Assembly: GCF_027244095.1 (NCBI RefSeq)
Contig: NC_069662.1
Coordinates: 54,212,001 to 54,276,000 of the forward strand
Source: Hemicordylus capensis
Taxonomy: Eukaryota > Chordata > Lepidosauria > Squamata > Cordylidae
DNA: 64,000 bases
Reading direction: 5' to 3'
The notes below the pieces were generated by a model. That model was not told where the DNA came from. It searched no databases and worked only from the letters and a program-made list of their open reading frames with translations. Positions 13,005 through 24,925 of this stretch are shown here, piece after piece (within the stretch, counting starts at the first letter, position 1; each line of letters begins with the position of its first letter). The position numbers were made by a program, and so were the translations under genes.

Positions 13005-13460
13005 ATGGTAGTAGCTGAACCTGCGCACAGCATCTGCGCTGCTAGTCTCTCCTCACCACTTCCCCCCTCCCTTCCACCCCAGTGCGCTTCCCGTCATTTT
13101 CGCCCACTGGCCATCTCCTCTGCCAGGGCCTGCTGCCTCCTCCTCACCTGCCGCTGCCTCCTCCGCTGCTCTTCCCCCACCCATCCCCCATGCCCGTCAC
13201 AACAGTGCCATCTGCTGCACCAGCCTCCCCCCTGCCATTTTCAGGAGCCCGTCGCCACCCGCCCAACCAGGATCCTCTTGGCAGCGCAGCTCAGCCTCCC
13301 GCTGCCTCCTCTCCTCTCGCCACCCTTGCTAGCTGCCCCCAGCCACCGGATGGAGCAGCACCCTCTCATCCTCCTCCTCCTCCTCCTCCTCCTCCAACCC
13401 CCAACCGACGTTTCCCTTCCTTCAGTCCCGAACTCTCGTAGCATCTCGTGAGAGTTCTGC
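13005..13460. repeat. C/T-rich, GC-rich low-complexity stretch
   Basis: The stretch is strongly biased to pyrimidines on the + strand, with a CTC triplet run at 13367-13395. The two overlapping proline-rich frames are by-products of composition. A CpG-containing promoter cannot be excluded. Confidence 0.5.
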
Positions 13461-15052
13461 CGCCAAATCCTGGGCACGCATGCTGGCTAAGAGAATTAAA
13501 TATATAGATAGTCAGCAGCATGACCAAGAGGAGCAATCTTAAACCAGGTAAAAACAATAAAAGCAGGACCCACATATCATCCACTAAAAACTTTGGAGAA
13601 TCTGCCTGGAGAGGGTATTCCATAAACACAATAGCACTACTGGAAAAGGTCCTACCTCAGGCAACATTTGTCCAACCTCTGTATGCAAAGTTGCCTGGAA
13701 AAGGGCCTCCAAAGCAATTCTACCAGCTTGGGGGATGGTCCCACACTGTTTGAGACTTTGAGAGTCAAGATTCACCACCCTCCATGAGCTGTGTCTGGAA
13801 ACACACAGAGCCCTCACAGCTCTTTTACCAGAAACACAAACGAAACACAATCAGACCAGCATCTCCTAGTTAGTAGTCTGATGTATTCTGAAGCAGCTGA
13901 AGTTCCTGAACAATCTTCAAGGGCAGCACTCATCTATCTCAGAGGTTATATTCTGTTTAAAGTATTTTTGCTCCATTCTTCAGAAAACAAGATTCCCAGA
14001 TATGCTTATAGAAAATCAATAAATATAGCAGATCATTAAAACAATATTATTTATTTATTATTATTTATTAGATTTCTATACCGCCCTTCCAAAAATATGG
14101 GGGTGGAGTCAAGCTTGATGGACTTCTCCTCTCCTCCTCCTGTTCAATGGGCAGTTGTGGTTCTGATGGCTCCTGATGGGAACAGGAAGCATGGATAATA
14201 ACTATAACAAGGCTGTCTCTCCTTAGGAAGGGCTGCAGCAGGTAAGTACACATGTAAACCTATTAAATTGCCTTTTATTAAATTCAATCATTGATCTGAT
14301 TCAGAGTATTGACTACTCTGACCAGCAGCTGTTCTCCAGGATTTCAAACAGAAGTCTTTCCCAGCCCTCCCTGAAGATGCCAGAGATTGAATAGAAACTT
14401 TCTGTGTGCAAAGTATGTGCCCAAACAAAGCTGCTGAAAGTGTTTCATGTCATGGGTACTATCTGAGCATTCAACGTGAGGGCCACACCTAGTAGCTCCT
14501 CTGAGCTGTGTGTTTGGTCTTTAATGGGGAATGCAATCCCACCCAGAGTAGGCCAAATGCCACCTCTCCAAACCACTGAATCACCACCTTAACAGGAGTA
14601 GCAGCTGGTCCTAACCAGCCGGTGGCGGGGCGGGGGGGATGAGGCACAGCTGCCTCTGGTTCTTGGCAACTCTGTTTGAGCCCCCACCTCCCCATCCTGA
14701 GACACAATGCCTACAGCCTGGCCAGCCACTCTCATCAGGTATAGCTGTGTGGGATGGTTCATCATTGATTGGGTTTCAGTTTATTTAACCCCCATCCAGC
14801 CTACTACCAGATACCTGTTCAGCACTTCTACTGCTGGATAGAAGGAAAGCTGAGTGTCATCAGCATACTGATAGCACTTCACTCAAAAACTCTAGGCAGT
14901 CTCTTCTAGTGGTCTCAACGAAATACTAAACAGAATGCAGGGCAAGTTAAAGCCCTCTGGAATACCACTGCACAAGAGCCACAGTTCTGGCCTTACAGTC
15001 CCCTGACACGACTCTCTGGAATCTACCAGATAGGAAGAGTGGTGCTCACAAC
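13461..15052. other. Gene-free stretch with an L2-type tail fragment
   Basis: 14045-14100 is TTATTTATTT-rich and reads TATACCGCCCTTCC, the reverse of an L2-group 3' end. No exon is supported elsewhere in the stretch. Confidence 0.45.
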
Positions 15053-15188
15053 CAGTGTTCCCTCTAACAGGGATTCCCAGATGTTATTGACTACAACTCC
15101 CAGAATCCTCAGCTGCGATGGCTTTTGCTTGAGGATTCTGGGAGTTGTAGTCAACATCATCTGGGAATCCCTGTTAGAGGGAACACTG
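15053..15188. mobile_element. Palindromic hAT element, 136 bp
   Basis: The two halves are near-perfect inverted repeats (start CAGTGTTCCCTCTAACAG, end GTTAGAGGGAACACTG, with CTACAACTCCCAGAATCC in the arm). Flanks CTCACAAC and CCCACAAC are an 8-base duplication with one change. The transcript would fold into a long hairpin. Confidence 0.9.
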
Positions 15189-16859
15189 CCCACAACCTTC
15201 ATCCACAAAGGGATCCAGGAATATCAACAAGAGAAAGCTCTTTCCTTCCCAGTCTCAAAGCCCTCAGGGTGACCAAGGTAAACCTGCCCTCTTCAGGCAA
15301 GGGCTGAGTGCATTGGCACAGAAGGGCAGCCAGCCAGTGTGCTTCTGTTTGGCCCCTCACACGTTGATTGTCCATGAAGACTAATGTCTGAGGAGGGTTG
15401 TCAGAAAGCTGGCGGGAGCGTATTCCTTGTTTGCTGCCATCACCACCCCAGCACATGCTTTAAAATGTAGCTTAACTGGCCTTTGGTCAGTCAGAATCCA
15501 CTCAAGTTTTCCTCACCTTATTTCAAGACATAATTCCAAGAGCTTCATAGTCTTGAGCTTCCGGAAATACCAAAGAGGCTGAATGGGCTCTGTTAAATGA
15601 AAGAGGGAGCAATTGTATCTACAGCTCAGGTCATTATCACAGTTTACAGATTAGCCAACCCTTTGATGGAAGCACCAGGCATGCCTCAGAAACTGCCCCA
15701 GAGATGTCAGAGAACCATTTGGAGCCATTTGCCAGCTTTCTGAGTCCCATCCTGCACAGTCCATTATCCACTGTTCTACCACATGGGGTAAAGATGTTCC
15801 GCAGAGCCATATCTCTTGCAAAAACTTGCAAGTTAGTGTTTCTGAAATGTTGCCTGTTTGAACCAATCTTACCAACGCTGCTACACAATATAGCCGGAAT
15901 ATAGCCAGGTACCATGTATCATTTATTTTCTGTTAATAACAATACATTCTGGGGTAGAAATGTACCCCAGATAATAGATAGCATGTATTTGTACCCCAGC
16001 ACTGTAAGTAATTGGAGTACAAATGTACCTCAGCATTATAAGTAATTGGGGTACAAATGTACCCCAGCATATTTTCAATGGCTCACATACCATGCAGCAA
16101 ACCATCTGTCTAAATGACAGGTAAGCTCTCTGAGTCCGCCCCTTTAAACCCCACTGGTGCAACTTGCAAAGATGGGGCCCCCTCTGTGGCTACGAAGGAG
16201 TGCGTCCTTGCACTCCTGCTGTTACTCCCATTATTCCCATTTGTTTTCTCTATGTGGGGAAAAATAGTCCTAAAAACATTTCGCATATAGCAATACATTT
16301 CTGGACCACTGGTCACAGATAAAGGCAGATCAACATTAGAGTATCCCTAGTGGAGCAACAGACTCAAGACAGGGCTTCTGCAAAATAAAGAATAAGCTCA
16401 TTTAAAGCAGAAGCAAACAAGTAAACAGAGAGCCTAACACTATGCAACTACAAGAATGCCTTTCCTTAACCAAAGAACCACACTGTCAATTAATGCACTC
16501 TTGAGAGGACTCTTAGCATGGTAGATGGGGGAGAGAGCAAGAGAAAGGGGATGAAAGACCAAATCAAGAGCGAGAGAAACAGGCCCTTGACCTTTCCTAA
16601 TCCTGCATAGCTCATATGTGGAGCCTTCCAATATGCTGGCCATCATTCTTTAGGTCTTCCCAGAAGGAGTCGCAAATAGACTGTGGCATGCAGATGTAGC
16701 TCCCATGGAGGTAAGAGCATTGGAAGAGCCTAGGCAGTGCAAGTTTGGAACTCACAATTGACCCACAGTAGAGAGCCCTTGACCTCTGTTATAGGTTTTG
16801 GGGAGAGCTAGAAGGTCCTGAGCAGTCCACGAAGCCAGTCCTGAGACTTACAGCTGGCC
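15189..16859. other. Gene-free stretch with a short tandem repeat
   Basis: At 15962-16073 a GTACCCCAG-headed unit recurs at 15962, 15991, 16025 and 16059, a spacing of 29, 34 and 34 bases. Nothing else is recognisable. Confidence 0.6.
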
Positions 16860-17575
16860 AATGTCAGGGGAAAGTGCTAGCTAGGGCCAGGAGCTCAGGA
16901 TTCAGCTCCTGGAAGAAGGACTAACATTGGCTTAGCTCTGGCACAGTGTAAGGCAGCTTAAAGCCACTAACCCCCCAGAGTTCCTGGCTTTCCCCTGCAA
17001 TTCCAAAAGTGGCTGGTTTTTCCTTAGCTCAGTGGAATGCACTGCCTTCTGCGGTGGTGTCTGGGAAGTTTCAGGATATTCCATATGATGCAAAAGTTTG
17101 TCCTTGTAATTCTGGAGCAGTTGAGTCAATTCAGTAGGTCTTTCTTAATGATGTATTTTATCAATCAATAAGAAATTCTTTTATAACTCCACTTTTACTG
17201 CCTTTGCCTGGGCAATCAGAGTTATTTTATGCCGCCTATTTACTTTCTGGAGCGAATCCTGAGGCTAATTTTAAAGTGGCTAAAGTCTGTGCAGCTGCTT
17301 GTAAGATTAGATCTGTTAATTGTAGTTCTTGTGACTGATATACTTTTTAAAAATACTAGCTGGATATAATGGATGGTTATGTCGTATTCCCCCCGCCTCC
17401 CTGCCCCAGTCATGGAACATAATAAAGTATTCATTCATTCTCCACAGCCTCAGTGGAAATTGCTAGCTAGGGACAGAAGCTTAGGATTCAGCTCCGGGGA
17501 GAAGGACCAATGTTGGCTTAGCTCTGGCAAAATGTAAGTTGGCTTAAGGCCACCAAACCCCACCCCCAGCCGAAG
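16860..17575. repeat. Direct repeat pair flanking a LINE 3' end
   Basis: 16865-16975 and 17452-17565 share GCTAGCTAGGG, GGATTCAGCTCC and TTGGCTTAGCTCTGGCA in the same order. Between them, 17100-17442 on the + strand reads like a LINE C-terminus ending ATAATAAAG and a CATT-rich tail. Confidence 0.6.
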
Positions 17576-17694
17576 CAATTCCAAGAGGTTCTCAAGGAAT
17601 GCCTGACCAAAGGCCAATTCCAACTGGTGCAGTGATTTCAAAATGACAAGCACATATGCACAGTCCTTGCTTCTGAGCAGGCCTACATGCATTA

Positions 17695-17758
17695 TTTTAT
17701 TTATTTATTTAGCGTATTTGTATACCACCCACTACCCAAGTCTCTAGGTGGTTTACAA
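17695..17758 (-). repeat. L2-type 3' tail fragment
   Basis: A TTTATTTATTTA run is followed by TATACCACCC and CTAGGTGGTTTACAA, the reverse of an L2-group 3' end. The foldback element begins directly after it. Confidence 0.6.
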
Positions 17759-18872
17759 GGGTTGTGCATTTTGTTTTGTTTTTTCTGTTTTGTTTTTGGC
17801 CCAAATCTGAAACATTCTCATTTTGTTCTTTGTTCAAAATCAGCCAATTCGAAACACCCCAATTTTGTTTGAAATTGCAAAATCCAAATCTGAAATGTTT
17901 TGGAATTTAAAAAATAGCCCTGGGGAAAAACTAGTGAGTGGAGGTGGTAGTGACCAATGGGTGGAAGCTACCACCCAAATTTCAGAGGAATTGGGCAAAG
18001 GGCTGGTTTTTGGTGAATTTTTGAAGTTTAAGATTTTTCCCATAGGGAATAATGGAGGTTTCAGCAAAGTATAGCTTCACGTCGGGGGGAAAGGGGGTAT
18101 CCCAGAGCAGAGTAGGGTGGGTGGTAGTGCCCAGTGGGAGCAAGGAAGCTGCCAGAATTATTTCAAAGGAATTGGGCAGAGGGCTTATTTTTAAAGATTT
18201 AATGGAGTTTATGCGTCTTTAAGGTTCTTCCCCATAGGGAATGATGGAGGTTTCAACAGCCGCATAACTGCACTTGGGAGGCACTGGAGTGGCCCAGAGC
18301 AAGTGGTGGTGTAGAGCACATAGAGTGACAACCACACCATGGGTTGCTAACCCATGGGGTACTGGGTTCTGTTGTTTCTGAGATGTTTTGAGTGTAGATT
18401 CTCTGGTAGCATATGAGAGTGGATTCATGGTTTGTCATTGAAAATCTCATATGCTACCAGAGAATCTACACTCAGAACACCTCAGAAACAACAGAACCCA
18501 GCTCCCCCAGAACCTATGGGGGTGGTTGGCACTATACCATCACTCGTTCTGGGCCACCCTGGTGCCCCCCAAGTGGAGTTATGGGTCTGCTGAAACCTCC
18601 ATTATTCCCTATGGGGGGAAATCTTAAAGATATGTAAACTTCAACAAATCACAAATAATCAGCCCTTTGCCCAATTCCTTTGGAATCTGGGTTGTGGCGG
18701 CCTGGCAGGCACCCATTGGGGCACTACCACCCAACCCATTCTTCTGCCCCTGAATCCATTCCCAGGCTGGCATGCAGTAGCCATAGCAGGCTGGGCTCAG
18801 GCTGGCAACAAGGCAGGCATAGACAATGGAATGGCATCATGGCAACTTGAGGCATGCAATGCTGCAAACTAA

Positions 18873-18931
<59 letters not shown>

Positions 18932-19376
18932 ATGAGGCAGAAAGGCAGAATGGTGACTACTAACTTGCTGAATGAATTGAAAAGCCCTCCTTGAGCTCCC
19001 CCCACCCTTGCCCCTTCTTCGACCCTTCCCCTGGCCAATGTGGGGTCAGTAAAGAGTGCCAAGAGGCAAAAGAGCCAATGGGAACAAGGAGGAATCGTCA
19101 GCAGGTCAGCCCATGCTTTAGGTCACTTATCGGAAGGCTGGAAGGGCAGGAAATTCAAACAGATGTCAAACACAAAATGGAGACTGACTCAGAGATCACC
19201 ACAAAATGCAGGTCCGAAACAACAAAATGTTTTGTAACTGAAACAGGGACATTTTGTTTTGTATACAAAACTTTTGAATCTGGAAAATGGGTGTTTCATT
19301 TTGTCTACAAAACACCCCAAACGGGCTGTTTCGGGTACAAAACGTTTTGTATCCCAAACGTTTCGCACATCCCTAA
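17759..19376. mobile_element. 1.6-kb foldback element of the TAGGGATGTGCA hAT group
   Basis: The right end reads CGCACATCCCTA and the left end a degraded GGGTTGTGCATTTTG. Mirror-image blocks occur throughout: GGAATAATGGAGGTTTC near 18046 against its complement near 18595. The centre (18360-18500) is an almost perfect palindrome containing TCATATGCTACCAGAGAATC. A CT microsatellite (18878-18929) sits in the right arm. No target duplication is clear. Confidence 0.7.
18878..18929. repeat. CT dinucleotide microsatellite
   Basis: About 25 uninterrupted CT repeats lie inside the foldback element. Confidence 0.95.
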
Positions 19377-19860
19377 TTGATTCCATGTTCTTCCCAAGCC
19401 AGAGGCAATGTAGCATTGTTGAGAAACTCTTTCTCCAAATGGCTTCCTGTTAGAGAGTCTACAGCTTTTTGTCATTTCAGCCCAATGCAAACCCATTGGC
19501 TTTTTCGAAGGCACTAAGATGCCAAATATCATTGCTGGTTCTGTTCCTATGTCATGAGCTCAGGTGTTGTGTTCCATGGACAAGAAGTCATGAAACAACC
19601 GAATGAGGGGGAGGCAGGCTCTCTGCTAAAACTACATATATTCATTAATGTGATGCTCATGAGCCGTACGCATGAAAGACATCCATAAACATTTCTTAGT
19701 GTATAAGAACAGTTCAGAGGGGAACACTGGGCAGCATAGATGAGAGGAAGACAACTGTCTCCAAACAACAACCCGGTGATTTTCCAGCTGGACATGACCT
19801 CAGGTATACTTTTGTGTGTTAAGAAAAAGCAAGGAGAAGGAGAAATCTCAAATGCTTCTG

Positions 19861-20070
19861 GGATGAACTTCATTACTGATGTGTTTCGACAAGGTCTTTC
19901 TCAAAGGCTCTTGTTCCAACATCTCAGTGGTCAGATGAGGCTCCTTGTAGCTAAACTCTATGGAACAGCAGATGTCTTTTCTTAGCCTTTTCTGATCACT
20001 GAGATATGTTGAAATAAGAGCGCTTGATAGACCTTGCCAAAACATGTCAGGCCAGTAATGAAGTTCATCA
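19861..20070. repeat. Foldback repeat, arms about 85 bases
   Basis: GATGAACTTCATTACTG at 19862 is mirrored by CAGTAATGAAGTTCATC ending near 20069. Internal blocks (CAAGGTCT, CAACATCTCAGTG) are also mirrored. It is probably a non-autonomous DNA element. The flanks 19377-19860 and 20071-20949 show no feature I can name. Confidence 0.65.
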
Positions 20071-20949
20071 CAGAGGCATTTGTGGTTTTCCCTCCTTTTT
20101 CATTTGGCTTGATGCATCTCCCTTTCCTTTTCCGGTCTGTTAAGAAAAGTCTAAGCTTCCCTAAATATTTAACCTCTTTCCCACTCCAGCAGCTTCTTAT
20201 ACTAGGTATTCACCTGTTATAAACAGCTCTGTAGGAACTGCACCGTGGCTCTTTTCCTCAGTTTGACAAACCTGTAGGGAAGATAAACTACTGCTGTGAA
20301 CTGCTGCTAAGCCTACAAACAGCTTAAGAAACTGCCCTCTTGAGTTATGATACTCGGGGAACAAGAAGATGATTATTTTGAAGGAGCATGCATATTGAGA
20401 AAATTCTTGCTTGTTTCCATCCCAGCATCTCTGACTAAAGAATCTCTGACTGTAAGTCTAGGAAAGGCTATGAACAAATAAGGATAGACTGTAATAGGTT
20501 ATTGGGACCATTGGTTTTACAGGTCTCCCATGTTTAACAGTTGTTGTTCGCATGTGCCTTGAGAACCTAGAAAATAAGGAATCCATAGAAAAATTGTGTT
20601 GGAAAAGACAATTCCGACCATATTGTAAGACCCCTGCTTACAATATCAGAGATGGGTGTGATTTGAAACTATATTATCCAGTGACTGCTACTACCAAATC
20701 TTACCCCCCAAAAGGTGAAATGATCCTCAGATCTGGGCATGTGCTGAAGTTGAACCCAAACAAAGATTGGTTAAATACCATGGCTTCTTCCCAAGAAACT
20801 CTGGGAGGTATAACTGGCAAAAATATGGGTTTCATCTGAGTTTAAAAGATGATTTTGTGACTCCATCCTGAAGCAATGTATCTCTGTGTTATAAAACAGA
20901 ATTACCCACGGCAGTGAATCCCCCTTTAAGCTGAAACTGAGAGGGTTTC

Positions 20950-22835
20950 CACAACTATAACCCGAAGATTCAACCAAAGTGAGGAGATTATCTTACTATT
21001 CTAACTTAACTCAACCAAACCTAAAATTAGCTTCTGGTTAGTTTGACATCCGGGGCCTGTATAACGGAATACATGGTTATCTTAGCCTGTAGGGTCTAAG
21101 ACTTGTTGACATGCCTCAATCCAAACTACCTTGTCTGGTTTCTGCTTTGGTACAGATCAGTGAGGGTGGCAGCAGCAGGAACATGACTAAACTGCCCAGT
21201 AAAGCATCAATAATATCCTGCTAACCCACAAAAGGATTGGACTTGTTTTGTAGTAGTGGGAAGAGCCCATTCATAATAGCTTCAATTTTAGTTTCTTTCT
21301 TGAAACTAGGGTTGATATTACCACCACCGGCACAATGTCCCAAATATATAACCTCCTTTCAGTTCACCTGACACTTGTAGGCCTTGGTGGTTAGACCTGC
21401 ACTTTGAATGTATTGTAAAACTTTCTGTGCATGCTCAAGTTGTCGTGAATTCTGTTGCCTTTGTCAACAATCTTTTGATTGTTCCTTAACCAAACACTCA
21501 TGGAGCTCATTCATACAATCAAAAACTGGGTACTACCTGGGTTTGGGAGCTGTGTGTGCTCCCAATTTTCGGTTGTGTGGAAGCAAGTTAGGAGGAAAAG
21601 CTGGGTAGAAGTGATCGTGTGGAAACAAGGTAGGAGGAAAGGTACCCAGGTTTTTCTCCCTCCTTGCTTCCACATTACCGAAAATTAGGAGAACACACAG
21701 ATCCAAACCTGGGTGGGATCAACAGTTTTTGAAGGTGTGAATGACCTCATAGTCAGCTGTTTCCATGTCCATCAGTTTTTTCTTCTGTGCATCCTTCTTT
21801 GCCTGATTCAGGTCTTCCAAGACTTTCTGAAGATACATCATTTTTAAAAGGTTGTGACTGCAGTTCTTCAACTTCTTTTACAGCACTGCTATGGTCCTTT
21901 CTTTTTTGTCTTGTAGGAGTTTTTCAGTCTCAAGTTCTTTGTCAATTTTTAGTCTTCCAAGTTTCAGTACAAGTCAAGGGGTCTTCATTGGCAGAGTGCA
22001 GCTGCTTTTGTTGCTGAGCTGAAGACTCCAGTTGTCTTTTTTAAGTGACTGCACCACTTTTTTGCTAGAATCCAGTTCTTTCCTTAATTTCACAGCAACA
22101 CAGCAGCACGGGTGGTTTGATACAAGGTTTGACCTCTGGGCTTAGCTTCAAGGAATCATCTCTGTTAAATCCATCAGATCATTCTCTAGCAAAACAGAGG
22201 CTCTGGTTTTGACTTTTACCCCTACAATCCATATTCCAACTCATCCTTTTTAGGAAATTTGGACTCTAGTTGTTGGCAGACTAATTCTAGGGGATTCAAA
22301 AGGTCCCACCCAAACTGACTGTCCAGGAAGAAGTTGGTTTTCAGTTCGCCAGTCCTGGTGGACCACTGTAACTCCTGAACCCAGATCTCTCTGAGCTTCC
22401 AACTCCCTTCCATTGATATAAATTACCTCTCGATGTTGGGGAGAGATCCAGCTAGGGCCTTCTGTGGCTACAGACTGTTTAGGAGGATTCTCCTCCCCTT
22501 TCACTGAGTCTGTCACTTGTAGTATTTCTACCACTCTGATAGCCATGGCTTCTCAATCTCAAGGGGTATGAAAAGAACTTTGGGAGTCAGTCTACACTGT
22601 TCTGGTTCAAGTCAGAGGGAGGGGCACTTTTTTGCCTGAGACTGGGGGGTTGGTCTGCCGCTGCTACAATGATTCTGGGCATCTCCGTGGTGTCTGCTGC
22701 TGCTGCCAGCTCTGCCAGCTCTTTTCTTGTCAATTCCACATGTACTGATGGTGCAATCCATTGTACTTTGTTAGGGTTTGAAGGTGTCCCGGGGGGACGT
22801 TGGGGACAATCCCTTTTCAAATCCCCCGCCTTTCC
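20950..22835 (-). mobile_element. Gypsy-type LTR retrotransposon fossil
   Basis: Reverse-strand reading shows, in order, a gag zinc-knuckle end, a protease-like segment and a reverse transcriptase part with the YLGH region typical of Ty3/Gypsy elements. It is old and broken in many places. LTRs were not identified. A foldback element has inserted at about 21519-21737. A coiled-coil-like stretch at 21750-22100 is of unclear origin. Confidence 0.6.
21519..21737. mobile_element. Foldback element inserted in the Gypsy fossil
   Basis: The left part AAAAACTGGGTACTACCTGG and right part CCTGGGTGGGATCAACAGTT are inverted repeats with ATTTTCGG/CCGAAAAT further in. It is about 220 bases and its superfamily is not determined. 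Confidence 0.6.
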
Positions 22836-23839
22836 TCAGGAGAAACAGATAAAACATGGGATGGTTTGCCTGGAGGCTTTACACACAGGGCTTCTACCCT
22901 GAATCTCCTTCAGAAGAGAGTGTGTGCGTTCACACACCAGCCAAACCTACCCCGAAGCCCCTTCGAGATGCTTGGACCCACTCCACACACAAGTCGGGCT
23001 TTGTCTTGCAAATTCTAGCTTATCTCAAGGTATTTCTGGGTTTTTAAAATGCTGGTTTTAGCTACTTTTTCTGAAAACAAATTGGGAGAGGCATTGACAT
23101 AGAATCATTAGCATGATCAGAGGGATACTCTCTTTACAAATGCAAATGAAGCTCTTTAGTAATCTCTCCCCTACCCACTCATTGGCCAGAAGGAAAACAC
23201 GGATGTCTGCCATGTGAACTTGCATCAAAAGCAAACTTGAGAGCAGAGGGGAGGGGCTGCTTCCCTCAATGCCGCTAGTGTACTCCGAAGTGGCTTCGCT
23301 CAACATTTACCCCTCATCATGAAGGATGGAGCAGATAACTCCCTGGTAGAGCATTAGGAGTAGTTTTGTGATCTGCCCTGCCTTTGTGAGTTTGCTCAGG
23401 TTACTGGGAATAGTGGTTCCCAAATAGTGGTTTGTATCCCCTCTGAAAAGATTTCTGGCTTCCCACCATTCTTTCCTGTCACAAGGAGATTTTGTCTGCC
23501 AGGACTGCAGCCTCGGCGGTTATTCAAGGTTCCTGGTCCAATACCATGTGTTTGTGGGAAGTATATCAAGGAACCACTCCAAGCCTATGAGATGTAGAAC
23601 CATCTCTATTTGGCCTTTAGCACCATCCACCCATAAAAACAGCTGTGTGTCCAAATGGTTAGCCACTTGTGCATATCTTTTCTTCTTTTCTTAAGAGAGT
23701 GGAAAGCCCTTCTGCTGTGTTCAGGCGTGAGAGCATTGTGTTGTTTGACCTCTTTGTACTTACAGAAGCCATCCACACAACCAGGCAGGTGGGGGAGCAG
23801 GTGGGTGGAGGGAAGACTGCACAGAGCTTACCTCCCCCA

Positions 23840-24130
23840 CCCCCAGCGATGATCCATCTATTGTTGCTAGGAATGCAAACCATGCTCCCAGATGATCCTC
23901 TGCTGCGCTAGGCAGTGCTGGAGTCCTAGCCTCCGGGAATCCCACAATGCACTGCGCACCGAGAGCAGTGCATTGGGGGATTCCCCCAGGAGATGGGCAC
24001 TCTAGGTGCGGCCAGACAGGAAGCAGCCCAAGCTTGCAGACAAACAGCAAACCCATGTTAAGGGAGTGCTCGCTCCCTTAACCCTGGCTAAAAGCCAGGC
24101 TGCAAAGCCGGGTTAGGTGGTGCTGTCGAA
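23840..24130. repeat. GC-rich multi-hairpin island
   Basis: Consecutive perfect inverted repeats: 23945-23954 with 23966-23975 (CAATGCACTG), 24057-24066 with 24073-24082 (GTTAAGGGAG), and 24083-24089 with 24093-24099 (CCTGGCT). The style resembles the island at 56875-57370. It probably marks a DNA element. The stretch 22836-23839 shows nothing recognisable. Confidence 0.55.
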
Positions 24131-24265
24131 AGTACTCTGGTTGACTACAGTCGTGTTAGTGACAGCCAGGAGGCTCACAACACCACTGCCAGTCTGTGTA
24201 GACAATGCTGAGCTAGATGGACGAATGGTCTAACTCAGTAGAAGGCAGCTTCCTATGTCCCTAAA
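24131..24265 (+). repeat. tRNA-type SINE, 3' part, CR1-like tail
   Basis: TGAGCTAGATGGACGAATGG and AAGGCAGCTTCCTATG match the 3' part of the SINEs at 34.9, 50.0 and 61.0 kb. Confidence 0.7.
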
Positions 24266-24654
24266 GCCAGCCAATTCATGAGTGTTTCTTAAATGCTCTG
24301 ATCAGGATCAACCATATGTGGTGAATTCGGGGTGAGTTCCTAAGCTTTCACCTTTTATTTCACTTAAATCCTGCCACCACCTTCCTGTTTCCCTAAAGTT
24401 TAGGAGGAACTTTACCCAAATGTATATCAGGGAACCCATTACCACCAATCTCCCCTGTCCTCCCAGGACAAGATTCAGCCAGGTTCTCTTTCATTTGATA
24501 GTATGAACAACTGTAACTGAATATCCTTGTCAAGCAGCAGGCCCATGGGTAGGGTAAATCCCCCTTTCAGAATATATCTACCAACAGGAAGCCATATAGA
24601 CTGGCAAAGTTATCTATATTATTGATTCTCCAAGACAGGCCATGCGTGGCAGAA

Positions 24655-24925
24655 AGAAGGCGAGCGAGAGAGTTGGGGGGGGGAGAGCGAGTGAGAGAGT
24701 TGTGAGGGGGGAGAGAGTGAGAGAGAGAGTTGTGGGGGGGAGAGAGCGAGAGAGAGAATTGTAGGGGAGAGAGAGCGAGTGAGTTGTGGGGGAGGAGAGC
24801 GAGTGAGAGAGTTGTGGGGGGGGAGAGCGAGAGAGAGAATTGGGGGGGAGAGAGTGAGAGAGTTTGGGGGAGAGAGCAAGTGAGTTGTTGGGGGGGGAGA
24901 GCGAGTGAGAGAGTTGTGGGGGGAT
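24655..24925. repeat. GA-rich minisatellite upstream of GH
   Basis: About ten variants of a unit built from GAGAGAGTTGTGGGGGGG and GAGCGAGT are arranged head to tail. The long frames across it on both strands are repeat artefacts. The surrounding 24266-24654 and 24926-25439 hold no recognised promoter or exon 1. Confidence 0.85.

Noticed and set aside
13005-13451. Two overlapping long proline- and leucine-rich open frames
   Set aside because: They follow directly from C/T-rich composition and a CTC run. There is no motif, splice context or frame-specific signal.
24300-24330. Strong donor-like GGGGTGAGT as GH exon 1 end
   Set aside because: The required phase-1 frame before it has a stop codon and no suitable ATG.
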